Positions 35,197 to 45,117 of a stretch of 64,000 bases of DNA are shown here, piece by piece. A program made the translations under genes and the position numbers. Source of the DNA: Takakia lepidozioides (Eukaryota; Streptophyta; Takakiopsida; Takakiales; Takakiaceae); NCBI GenBank assembly GCA_030704615.1, contig CM060731.1:60120756-60184755 (forward strand), read 5' to 3'. Each line of letters starts with the position of its first letter. Positions within the stretch are counted from its first letter, which is position 1. The notes beneath the pieces are model-generated. The model was not told the origin of the DNA. It ran no database searches and was given only the letters and a program-made list of their open reading frames with translations.

Positions 35197-36798
35197 CTAC
35201 CCATGGAGGTTTCTTGTAGCTATCCTTCCACGGGGATCCATAGGTAATCTGGAGCTTGAAATCTGACCCTCTTGGATGATATGGACCACACCTCCATCCT
35301 GCTCCTTCAGCTATCACTGCCTTTGCACCAAATCATGCATAACATCCTTGCCTTGTTGCCAATTGCGATCATCACACTCCACGACACCACATCTCGTTGA
35401 GCCACAGTTGAACCCTAACCTTCGCATCTTCAATGCTCCCACATTCGGCATACATGTCACCAGGGCGGACTGTTCAGAAGACAAACCCTACAATTCCAGC
35501 TTTCACGATTCACGATGTCACCATGGACCTTCCATGTTACTTCCAGGTGGAAGGGTAGTACATATTAAAATATTCCCCAAGGCCACATATTCTCTAACCT
35601 GGTTTTTGTTGAAACACACGTCAGCAAATGGTGGCCCCGAGTTCACGGGTGCCAAACAATGCACAGTGGGTTCATGGAGAGTCCGTGAAGTTCGACTACA
35701 ATATCACTTTAATGAATAAAATATCTTTATTCCATTAATCAAATTATGAATGAAAATTTCTAGTCGCGGTGTGCAGTAATTAGAACCACTTGTAATTTCC
35801 GCTTTTTCAAATTTTATGTATTTACATAATTAATTAAATAGCCCGATTTTTGCTACGACTCCGGAGGCGTTGACCCCATTCTGCCCCGACGTCTGAAATC
35901 CCCGTGGGCCCTCATTGTCCGTTTCAACTCTCCAGTAGTCCCGCTTACTGCCAAGTGATTCCCGGAGTGGTTGGCGGACACCCAGTCGATTCGGAAAAGA
36001 CACGAATGCTTATAGTGTGGTGGGGGGGGGGGTGGGGTGCTTTGGGTGCTTGTTGTGGGATAGATCCTAAGCAGTTGGGGGGGGCGGTTTTTGGTGGGTG
36101 TCTGCTGGGTTTTGGGCTGACCATTGGGGGGGTTGGGGAAGGGGGGTAAGAGGGCATGGCAGCTTGAAGGGGGAGGTTTCTTGGCTTGGGGGTGATCACA
36201 CAATGGCCAGTCGGCACAATGGCCAGATTAGGGGGTTCAAGTCCCCCTCAGTCATATTAGCTCATGTTTTTTGAGTTATGTAATGATTTTTGAGTATGAT
36301 TTCCCTGGTTCTTCTTTTTTGTTTTGGGGTTGTGGGAGCGGTTGGCCGTTGGCAGGTCATGGAGGCTGGAGGATGGGAGCGCTGAAAATGCAAGGTGGAG
36401 GGGCCCCCTGAATTACTTGGTTTGTGATGACGTGGGGCCGGATTTTTGGCCGGGAAAGGAAGGGGAAATGGGTCCCCACCGGCTCCGCAATCGTGGCCGG
36501 GTGTCTGTTGGGATTTATTTTATTTATTCAAGTAGGGGATTCAGTTTTTTGCCCATTCTTTTGCCTACAAACAGATTAAGGAATGTGGAATTTTTTTTTC
36601 CAGGGTAGTCGGTCGGTTAGGGCCTGAAAACAAAACAAACATGACCAGAGGAATTGGATTCCCTCACAAATTGCCCCACATTTGGGTGGGATTGTGTTTT
36701 CCCATGAGAGAAATTGGGCATTTACCCCCATAAACAGGCTCGTCCTTGAAGGGTTAACATGGTCACAAGATGGAGTATCCATCCATCCAATGCAGTGA

Positions 36799-37060
36799 TT
36801 TTTATTTTTATTTTTTATTTTTATTTTTTTTTTTAAATTTTTTAAAGGGAAACAACTGGGAGCAACAGCTCACAAATCAGGCCCCTTGATAGAGAGAGAG
36901 GACAAAATAACCTCTCAGTAACCTCGCCGTAAGGCTTTCCGATTCGACACTGCGCAAGGAAGGGGGAGAAGAGCGTACTACACCCGTCACGTTGCAGGGT
37001 TTGGACCCCAGGGTCATTCGGATGGCACTCAGTGCACTTTACCAACTAAGCTACTGACTG
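36799..37060 (-). mobile_element. tRNA-derived SINE with A-rich tail
   Basis: On the minus strand an A box (TAGCTTAGTTGG, at 37,053-37,042) and a B box-like word (GGTCCAAACCC, at 37,007-36,997) are correctly spaced. A ~150-bp body follows and ends in a long A-rich tail (36,799-36,845, T-rich on the plus strand). It lies just outside the right end of the piggyBac element. Target duplication not identified. Confidence 0.65.
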
Positions 37061-37689
37061 TTGTTGTCATTTGTGTTGTCATATATAATAAACTAGGGCT
37101 TCGAGTTGCTCCGCACTACTAGCGACGACTTCTTCACTTCGTTTATATTTTATCTGGATTTTGTCTGTCCGCATTAACATTTTGTTTTTCCATATTATTT
37201 GAAATTATACATATGTTTTTTTGGTTTTATGCTGGACATTAGCATTTTGTACAGCGGAATGCTGCATAGGTCAGTACACATCCCCAGGACCCAATAAAAA
37301 CTCATTTTGTAGAAAGACCATACAACAATCATTGGCTGCCATCATTAAGTTCCAGCAAAATTTTAGGTTCAACATGAAAGTCAGTTTGCTTACCACTGCA
37401 ATGCCAACAAAAACTCCAGACCTAAAGTGGAAAGTATGAATAAAAGAGCACATGTAAGGAGTGCCACCAAATTTGGACTCTCAACATCTTGAAGAGACAT
37501 AACTAGCAGCTAGACCTCTTCACTAATTTCATCAATTATTAGGACCAACAAAAGTACTGACAAACTTTCTGAAGAATGGGTGTACTAATCTCTGGAAATC
37601 TTACTTCACCCAACTCCGTCTCCGTAAAACTTCCTGTCACAATTACATGCCTGACACGTGCTTTGTATTGCATGATGTGGGAGAGGAGG

Positions 37690-38235
37690 AAAAGGAATTT
37701 TCTGTTTGCCACCACAGTGGCTGGCCATTTGTTTTGTGTCTGGAGATGAAGGTAGTGGATCTGCCAACATCCAGTCCAACAGGTGAAGTCCTGGAAGAAC
37801 GGGAAGAGGAGATTTCAAGTACCTGAATATTAGGCAAGAGGAACTGACCCTGCTAAGATGAAGTTGACTTGGAAGTTAACTTGGAAAGCTGACGTGTCCA
37901 AGGCCATGTTGGAAGAGTGCAGAATGTCCGAACAACAGTTAGGCATAAAACCCTAAACTCATTTCCGGTTTGTGACATGGATGGGTGAAGGGCAGCCTTG
38001 ACACTACTGTAATTTTAACTCAGGGTGGGGAGTGTACTTTTGAACAATAAGCGGATGCAGAGAGGAAAGGGAGACTGTCAATGCCTGGTGTGCAGACGGC
38101 TTGAAGATAATATCCATTTTCTGTGCCATTTCATTTCATTCTCTTTCTTTTCCTGCATCGGGAGGACTGCCTATGCCCAGCTTGCACCAGACGTAACCAG
38201 GAAACTGAAACTGAAGAACACTTCTTTTAGTGCCC
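37690..38235 (+). mobile_element. Diverged LINE 3' remnant
   Basis: Aligns by eye, with many differences, to the C-terminal part of the LINE at 47.9-48.3 kb: AAGTCCTGG, the GACCCTGCT segment, TTTGTGACATGG, AACAATAAGCGGATGCAGAGAGGAAAGGGAGA and the Cys-rich end (CPAC, then TETEEHFF). It is older than the other LINE copies here. PPR sequence begins immediately after it. Confidence 0.7.
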
Positions 38236-38239
38236 TCTT

Positions 38240-41200
38240 ATGAGATCTGTGGGAGATTCCATTGTTCATGGTGAAGCCCAACCACATCACGTTTGGTTGC
38301 ATTTGCAATGCGTATGCAGCCTGGGAGCCCTGGAAAAGGGGAAAGAGGTCCATGATGACCTCGTCAAAGCTGGAATTGTACCATATGTCATTCTGAACAC
38401 TGCCTTGGTGGACAATATGTATGCCAAATGTGGGTGCATTAAAGATGCAAAGGCAGTTTTCAACAATATGCAGGCTGAATGAGATGTGGTGTTGTGGAGC
38501 GCGATGCTTGCAGGGTATGCACAGCAGGGACATGGGGTAAAGGCTTTGGATACCTAGGAGCCAATGATGGGGGAAGGGGTGAAGCCCAACCACATCACGT
38601 TCGTTTGCGTTTGCAATGTGTGTGCGAGTCTGGCAGCCCTGGAAAAGGGCAAAGAGGCCCATGGCGACATCGTCAAAGCTAGAATTGTACCAGATGTCAT
38701 TCTGAACAATGCCCTGGTGGACATGCATGCCAAATGTGGGTGCATTAAGGATGCAAAGGCAGTTTTCAAGGAGGCATTTCAGCAGATTCAGATACGTATG
38801 TCTGTCTCTTGCATAGGTGCAAGATGAAAGGTCTTGAAACTGGAAAGCAGGCGCACACTCACATTATCCAAAGTGGATTTAACAAACTACTCAACATCCT
38901 TGTCAACATGTATGTTAAGTGCGGGAGCATCATGGATGCTCACCAAGTGTTCAACGGAATTCCTCAACCATCTTTGATCACGTGGAATATAATGTTGGCG
39001 GGGTGTACCAAGCATGGGTGTGGTATGAATGCTTTGGAAACCTATGAGCAAATGATGGGGGAAGGGGTGAAGCCCAACCACATTACGTTTTTGTGCATTT
39101 GCAGTGCATGTGCAAGCCTGGCAGCCCTGAAAAAGGGCAAAGAGGTCCATGACGACATCGTCAGAGCTGGAATTGTACCAGATGTCATCCTGAACAATAC
39201 CCTGGTGGACATGTATGCCAAATGTGGGAGCATCGAGCATCCAAAGGGAGTGTTCGACAATATGACGGAACGAGATGTGGTGTCGTGGAGTGCGATGTTC
39301 GCAGGATATGCACAGCAGGGGCGCGGGTTGGAGGCTTTGGAGACGTATGATCAACAACCTAAGAGGCAGAGGAAAGCAATCACATTAGAAGCAAAACTAT
39401 TGGCTACGAGGCAGCCAGAGGAAGAAGTTACTCATACTCTTGTGCAAGAAGGGGCACAGCAGCACAGAGAGATGTGGGTACAAACAACGCAACCTGTGGA
39501 GAGAGAACAGGAGGTAATTTCAGTATCACAGCCATCCCAGCCAGATGATCGGCTTGTCACAGAGTTACCACAAGTTGTCCATGCAGTTCCACCACAAATA
39601 ATTCATTTAGAGAAAGAATGGTTAGATATCCCCACTACAGAACAGGTGGTGGCAGAAATTGAGAAGGGGACCTTCTTTAGGAGATGGGAGTGTTTGAGAC
39701 AGCAACCACTGCCATAGAAGAGCAAGGTTCTTCACAGGGTGCAAAGGGGTGAAACCCAACCACATCATGTTTGTGTGCGTTTGCAATGCATGTGCAAGCC
39801 TGACAGCCCTGGAAAAGGGCAAAGAGGTGCATGGCGACATCGTCAGAGCTGAAATTGTACCAGATGTGATCCTGAACAATACCCTGGTGGACATGTATGC
39901 CAAATGTGGGAGCATCGAGCATGCAAAGGGGAGTGTTCGACCATATGGCTGAACGAAATGTGGTGTCGTGGAACACAATGCTCGCAGAATATGCACAGCA
40001 GGGGCGCGGGATGGTGGCTTTGGAGACGTATGAGCAAACGATGTGCGAAGGGGTGAAGCCCGACCACATCACGTTTGTGTGCATTTGCAATCCGTGTGCG
40101 GAAGCACTTTGTGTATCTGTATGTTGCCACTACCGTTGAACTGTCTCGATGGGTTTTATCATAGCTTGTTTGTTCATGTGTCTGAACATCTCGTAAGCGT
40201 GAGATAAACTTCAAGTAAAACTTCTTTAGTAGAATGGGTGCAAAGGCTGGAATTGTATTAGATGTCATTGTGAACAATACCCTCGTGGACATGTTTGCCA
40301 AATGTGGAAGTCATTTCAGCAGATTCATATACGTTTGTCAAGATGAAAGGTCTAGAAGCTGGAAAGCAAGTGCACACTCACATTATCCAAAGTGGATTCA
40401 TGCCAAGGATGCGAAGGGAGTTTTCAACACTATGGCTGAACAAGATGTGGTGTCGTGGCATGCTATTCTTGCAGGGTATGCACAGCAGGGACGTGGGTTG
40501 GTGGCTTTGGAAACCTATGATCAATTGATGGGGGAAGGGGTGAAGGCCAACCACATCACGTTTGTTTGTGATTGAAATGCTTGTGCAAGCCTGATAGCCC
40601 TGGAAAAAGGCAAAGAGGTCCATGGTTGCATCGCGAAAGCTGCAATTGTACCAAATGCGAAGGGAGTTTTCAATTGCTGAACAAGATGTTGTGTCGTGGC
40701 ACGCGATGCTTGCAGGGTATGCACAACAGGACGTGGGATGGTGGCTTTGGAGACCTATGATCAAATGATGGGGGAAGGGGTGAAGCCCAAACACATCATG
40801 TTTGTGTGTGATTGCAATGCATGTGCAAGCCTGGCAGCCCTGGAAAATGGCAAAGAGGTCCATGGTTGCATCGCGAAAGCTGGAATTGTACCAGATGTCA
40901 TTCTGAACGATACCCTGGTGGACATGTCTGCCAAATGTGGGAGACATTTCATCAGATTCAGATACGTTTGTCTGTCTCTTGCTTAAGTGCATCGAAATGA
41001 AAGGTCTGGAAATTGGAGACCTATGATCAAATGATGGGGGAGGGGTGAACCCTAACCACATCACGTTTGTGTGTGATTGCAATGCTTGTGCAAGTCTGGC
41101 AGCCCTGGAAAAGGGCAAAGAGGTCCATGGTGACATTGTCAAATCTGGAATTTACCAGATGTCATTCTGAACTCTTCCCTCATGGACATGTATGCCAAAT

Positions 41201-41345
41201 GTGGGAGGCATTTCAGCAGATTCAGATACGTTTGTCTGTCTCTTGCTTAAGTATATCAAGATGAAAGGTCTGAATGCTGGAAAGCAGGTGCACACTCACA
41301 TTATCCAAAGAGGATTCACGCCGAGGATGCAAAGGTAGTTTTCGA
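38240..41345 (+). pseudogene. PPR pseudogene cluster on the plus strand
   Basis: About ten PLS-type PPR motifs in broken frames. The longest frame (38,809-39,717) reads GLETGKQAHTHIIQSGF, LVNMYVKCGSIMDAHQVF, LITWNIMLAGCTKHGCG, GVKPNHITFLCICSACA, GKEVHDDIVRAGIVPDVIL, LVDMYAKCGSIEHPKGVF and VVSWSAMFAGYAQQGRG, then runs into an unrelated tail. Further pieces follow at 39,749-40,139, 40,234-40,575, 40,696-40,986 and 41,067-41,340, many with the leader word ISADSDTYV-like and stop codons between. It is related to the minus-strand PPR copies inside the CACTA element 3 kb away but lies outside both transposons. No E or DYW domain seen. Confidence 0.75.
39355..39745 (+). other. Foreign segment splitting a PPR repeat
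   Basis: Between LETYDQ and GVKPNHI, where the PPR repeat should continue with a few residues, about 385 bp of unrelated DNA is inserted. It stays open in the PPR frame for about 120 codons (rich in Q, E, P and V; EKEWLDIPTTEQVVAEIEKG near the end) and then stops at 39,715. I do not recognise it. It may be a captured exon or a small mobile sequence. Confidence 0.6.
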
Positions 41346-41348
41346 CAC

Positions 41349-41460
41349 CACTACAACAGATTGCGGCTTTTACGACTCTGTGTTATGACTGCAAATGCAG
41401 TTATGAAAGCCATTTACGACTTCATGACTCTGCAGTCGTAAAACCCTAGTCAGTTGTGGC
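41349..41460. mobile_element. Possible CACTA terminus
   Basis: CACTACAACAGATTGCGGC at 41,349 resembles the left end of plant CACTA elements and is followed by repeated TACGACT/AGTCGTA words, as in subterminal regions. No partner end TAGTG with a matching repeat was found nearby. It directly truncates the last PPR piece. Confidence 0.35.
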
Positions 41461-41689
41461 ATGGCAGATATGACTCGCCAGCCTGGCTGTGACGTGGCGC
41501 CTGAGCAGCTGTGGGGGTCCTCTGCCCCAGGCTGTCTATTAAAAAACAAAAGCCCAAAAATAACAAACAATAAAAAGAGTAGCGTGTGTGTATTCAAGCT
41601 TTGTGTGGGGAAGGGGAGGGTTGCACCAGCCTGCCCTGCCCCGTAAGTAGTGTAGCAAGGAAGATTGTGGCTTGGCATTCAGCGAAAGC

Positions 41690-41702
41690 GAGGGAGAGAG
41701 AG

Positions 41703-41754
<52 letters not shown>
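41690..41754. repeat. (GA)n microsatellite
   Basis: About 65 bp of almost pure GA, in the 5' region of SNX-b, about 560 bp before its ATG. GA/CT tracts are frequent in plant promoters and leaders and can bind GAGA-binding (BPC) factors; function here is inferred. Confidence 0.95.
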
Positions 41755-41758
<4 letters not shown>

Positions 41759-44692
41759 AAGTTCGGGGCTGGACCGTTTTGAGAGTGCAGGCATGCCTTC
41801 CAGGGAAGTGTTCCGGATTTCAGAGAGGACTTGATGTTGTTATTGGTAGGGTCGGGGGTCAGTGGAGATAGTACATGTGTTTGTTGTAATTTGAAGTATC
41901 CAATCTCTGTGGTTACGGGAATGCAAATTTCAAAGGAGTAATTGACTCCAGAAGAGGCGGATCTATTAAATTTCGAAATCAAAGGGGAGAGCGAGAGTAA
42001 GCATGGAGGAGGCAGCATGATTTACGCATCGGGGTTGGAGGTATCAGTGGCCTGGTTATCTCCCAGGGAGAAATAGGTTGCTCATCAACCATGCATTTGG
42101 TCATTTTGTCGCCATATCAAATAGAGCGGAGACCGCCTGATTTGTTCCCATCTGGAGATCGTCGAAACCCTAGGTTTAGAAGCGACATTGATAAGTTGAT
42201 ACTACAGTTGTTGAGTTGGCAGAGATCAAAGTTGACAGGACAAGAATCAGAACTATCGAGTTACTGGAACATAAGCACACCTTCATGTGAATAGCCATTT
42301 CTGTAGAAGCCATGGAGACGTTGCAAGATTTGCTGGAAGAGGCGAAGCGAAGGACAATTCTGGCGGGAATCTGTGTCGTCAGCCTCGCTTATCTGATGTC
42401 ATGTACATCGTTTTAAACCTCACACCCAAAAATTTGTTTCCATTTGGCCTTTCTGTTGGTCACGAGTTTTCGTGGATATTGGTGGCATTGTTCAAGTCTA
42501 AAGTTCAGGCAAGTTTCCACTATTTCTCCTATAAAACAGTTTACTAAATTGTCAGAATTTTAAAGATCACACGAACCTGGGAACTCAATTCATATTTATT
42601 TTACAATTTTAACGCCAATATGTAACCTCGGCCAGTCAATAAACTCTTCCTGTGACCTAGAGGAGTGTTAAACCTGAATGGTTTTGGAGGAGTGAATAAT
42701 TGGAATACCTGCAATGCTTTTTGCATTCAACATCATGCTTTTTAGTGTGGTGTCAATTCCAGCCTTGAATGAACATGAAATCCCTTTGTGAGCAGATTGT
42801 TGTCACTTGTGCACAAGTGCTATGGGAATTTGAAGCTGAGTTTCTTCACCCAGGTGTGTGTGGTCTCTATGGGATGTCCAGTATCCGGCAGAGGGAATCC
42901 ACAGAAGCCATGTTCACAGAGACTAGCCACTGAGTACATCCATCCTGGCATTTCCCTTTGAGCTGACTCTTTCCCTTCTTTCAGCTGGGGGACCTCTCCT
43001 CCTGCTGCACCTGCTACTTGAACAAGTATCTCCGAGAGTTGGGGCTTGAAATTTGACATTCTCCTTTTCTGTGTCCTTTCTGCAGTGACAAGCAGTTCAG
43101 TTTGGATCAACATACCTGTTGCTATTCTTGTAATTGCTGTAATGCGCCGCATTTCTTTTGAGATTGAAGTGCGATGGAGAGCTCCAGTCTATGAGGGCCC
43201 ATCCCATCTGCACGGTCTACATCGCCGCCAGCTTGCTCCCAGTAACCGCCTTCTCTCGGCAACGACTAACATGGCCAAAAACAGGTGAAGTTGTGGGACT
43301 GTACAACATGTGGCTTCCTCTATGTGAGTAATAGACATATGAATCTTCAATGCTTTGTGGTGCAGTTCACTTTCAAGGCTGCAGTATTTCATCCCTTCTT
43401 TGTGCACTCATCATATGTGCCTGTCAGAACAGGTGGCGCTGCGGCATTGATTCTCCAGTTGTTGAGGAAGCTGTGGATGAGCTGACAAGGTGTGTGGTTG
43501 ATGAGTGGGTCACCAATCTCTGGTACTCATCTATCACCCCTGACCAGGATGTTCCCGAAGAGCTGCGGATCCTCATCAATGGTGTGATTGCTGAAGTCTC
43601 ACAGCGGGCCAAGCGGGTGAACCTTATCACACTTCTTTCCAGGTATGGTGGGTGGACCTTTTCAATTGGTTACCATTCAATTGGAAGTGTGGAGTCTCCT
43701 CTGCAGGACAACTAGTCTGCTACATACAAGTAGCTCATCGCTCATAATGCCCGTAGATGGAGGCCTCATCTGCAACTGAATCCTCTATAATTACAACTGC
43801 AGGAGATCAGAGTTTACCTCTTGCTGTGAAGATATAGTTTGTTGGTGGATGTCAGGACTTTTATTTCTTCATCCACCTGCACAGAGTGGGTCAAGATATG
43901 TGGTGTGGTTTGTATGAACTTTAACATCCAACTTCCGTTGGAACAATGCAGGGATATTGTTGACTTAGTAGGGAGCCATCTAGAGCTTTACCGCCGCATG
44001 CAGGAAAGGATCGGCCGCAATGTCTTAGGAACACTCTCTTCTGAAGAGAGGGATGAGAAGCTAAGAGAGGTGTTGATCTCTGGTCGGGAATTGCACCCTG
44101 CCCTCATCTCTCCTGATGCGGAACACAAGGTGAGGTGAATTTCTTGGATACTAATTTGCACTGGAGCACGTTGACATTGCATGTTCTGGAGCCAATGTCA
44201 AGTGGCATCTAGGAACCTCCATGTTAAGGAGGAAAATGTATTCTTTATACCATGTTCTTTGTTATATATGGTTGATGGGGAAGAGAAAGAAAGAAAAAAA
44301 TGTCCCTTGTGGAAGTCATCCATCAACAGCACCCCAACTACCATACGTCCATCAACATCCTTTTGGATTTGCTCCCAATCGAAAGAGGAAGTGTGAACCT
44401 CTCTTCAGGTATTGCAGCAGCTTACAGCAGGCGTGGTCTCATTAGTGCGGAAGCCACAGGATGACAGTGTCAGTTGCTGAGCTTAGCACGAGAGCTGCTG
44501 GCATGTGCAGTGTTGCGACCTGTTCTCAACTTTGCCTGCCCTAGGTGGGTATGCTGCACGACCTGTCTTAAGTCTTCTCTTGTTTTGAAAGTGCACAAAT
44601 TGAGCACCTTGGCGTTTGTTTGACATGAAAGCCCCACCATTTTGGTTTCCATGAGCTTTTTTGGGTATGTAAGTGATGGTTAGTAAAGTGTG

Positions 44693-44856
44693 GGGATATC
44701 TGGAAAACCCGGATTAATTCTATATATGAAGGTAAGTCTTACTACCAACGTCAGCCCCTGACAGAGGTAGGTTCTGTCCCTTTTGTTTCCGCTCAATCTG
44801 GGCGCGGGGTCAATGGCCACAAGGCTACGGCAAACAACGTCTTATGAGTACAATCT
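44693..44856 (+). mobile_element. Short LINE 3' end
   Basis: 164 bp nearly the same as the last 164 bp of the LINE at 48,470-48,632, from GGATATCTGGAAAACC to the terminal TTATGAGTACAATCT. A heavily 5'-truncated insertion in the SNX-b intron between exons 44,544 and 44,980. Confidence 0.9.
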
Positions 44857-45117
44857 ATTCAATCCATGTCGATATCTTTCCTCTGGAAAAATCATATTTC
44901 TGATGGATTTAGTTATACAGACTGAAGCCTGCTTGTCAAACCTAAATTGCGTCACGGTCATTATTGCTGTTGATTGCAGATTTATCAATGAGATATTGAG
45001 TCACTTGCTGTAGCTTCAGCAAAACAGAAGGCACAATGGGCCAACCAAGCACCTAATTCAGAAGCATCTGAATCTACAAGCACCAGATCACATGCCGTGG
45101 AGCGACTCCCTCCAAGA

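Larger units (their letters stand above)
27005..36017. mobile_element. Non-autonomous CACTA (En/Spm) element carrying PPR sequence
   Basis: Starts CACTAGAAGCATTCGTGTC at 27,005 and ends GACACGAATGCTTATAGTG at 36,017: inverted ends matching at 18 of 19 bases, with the CACTA/TAGTG hallmark. A 3-bp target duplication TGG lies at 27,002-27,004 and 36,018-36,020. Size is 9,013 bp. It sits inside the piggyBac element just after the transposase. No CACTA transposase was recognised. The cargo is decayed PPR sequence on the minus strand (30.4-35.2 kb), several copies of a PPR-linked non-coding segment, and a solo LTR. Confidence 0.88.
23666..36753 (+). mobile_element. piggyBac transposon, interrupted by a CACTA element
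   Basis: Both ends carry a 15-bp inverted repeat, CCCTTCAAGGACGAG, directly flanked by TTAA (23,662-23,665 and 36,754-36,757), the piggyBac target duplication. The total is 13,088 bp; subtracting the nested CACTA element and its 3-bp duplication leaves about 4.07 kb, a normal size for a piggyBac. The left part holds G-rich leader DNA and a broken transposase (24.6-26.8 kb); the right part (36,021-36,753) is non-coding G-rich tail. A subterminal 62-bp repeat lies at 24,027-24,185. Confidence 0.9.

Noticed and set aside
35853-36203. Proline-rich protein on the minus strand
   Set aside because: It is only the complement of a G-rich non-coding tract spanning the CACTA end and piggyBac tail; the element boundary runs through it.
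36215-36262. tRNA gene (T-arm-like GGGGGTTCAAGTCCCCC)
   Set aside because: Only a T-arm-like hairpin is present; no acceptor stem, D arm or anticodon arm could be drawn around it.
23594-41353. Giant CACTA element between GTTGTAGTG (23,596) and CACTACAAC (41,349)
   Set aside because: The two ends face outward, not inward, and share only nine bases.
41539-42018. Ser/Leu-repeat protein on the minus strand
   Set aside because: The repeat is the translation of the (GA)n microsatellite.
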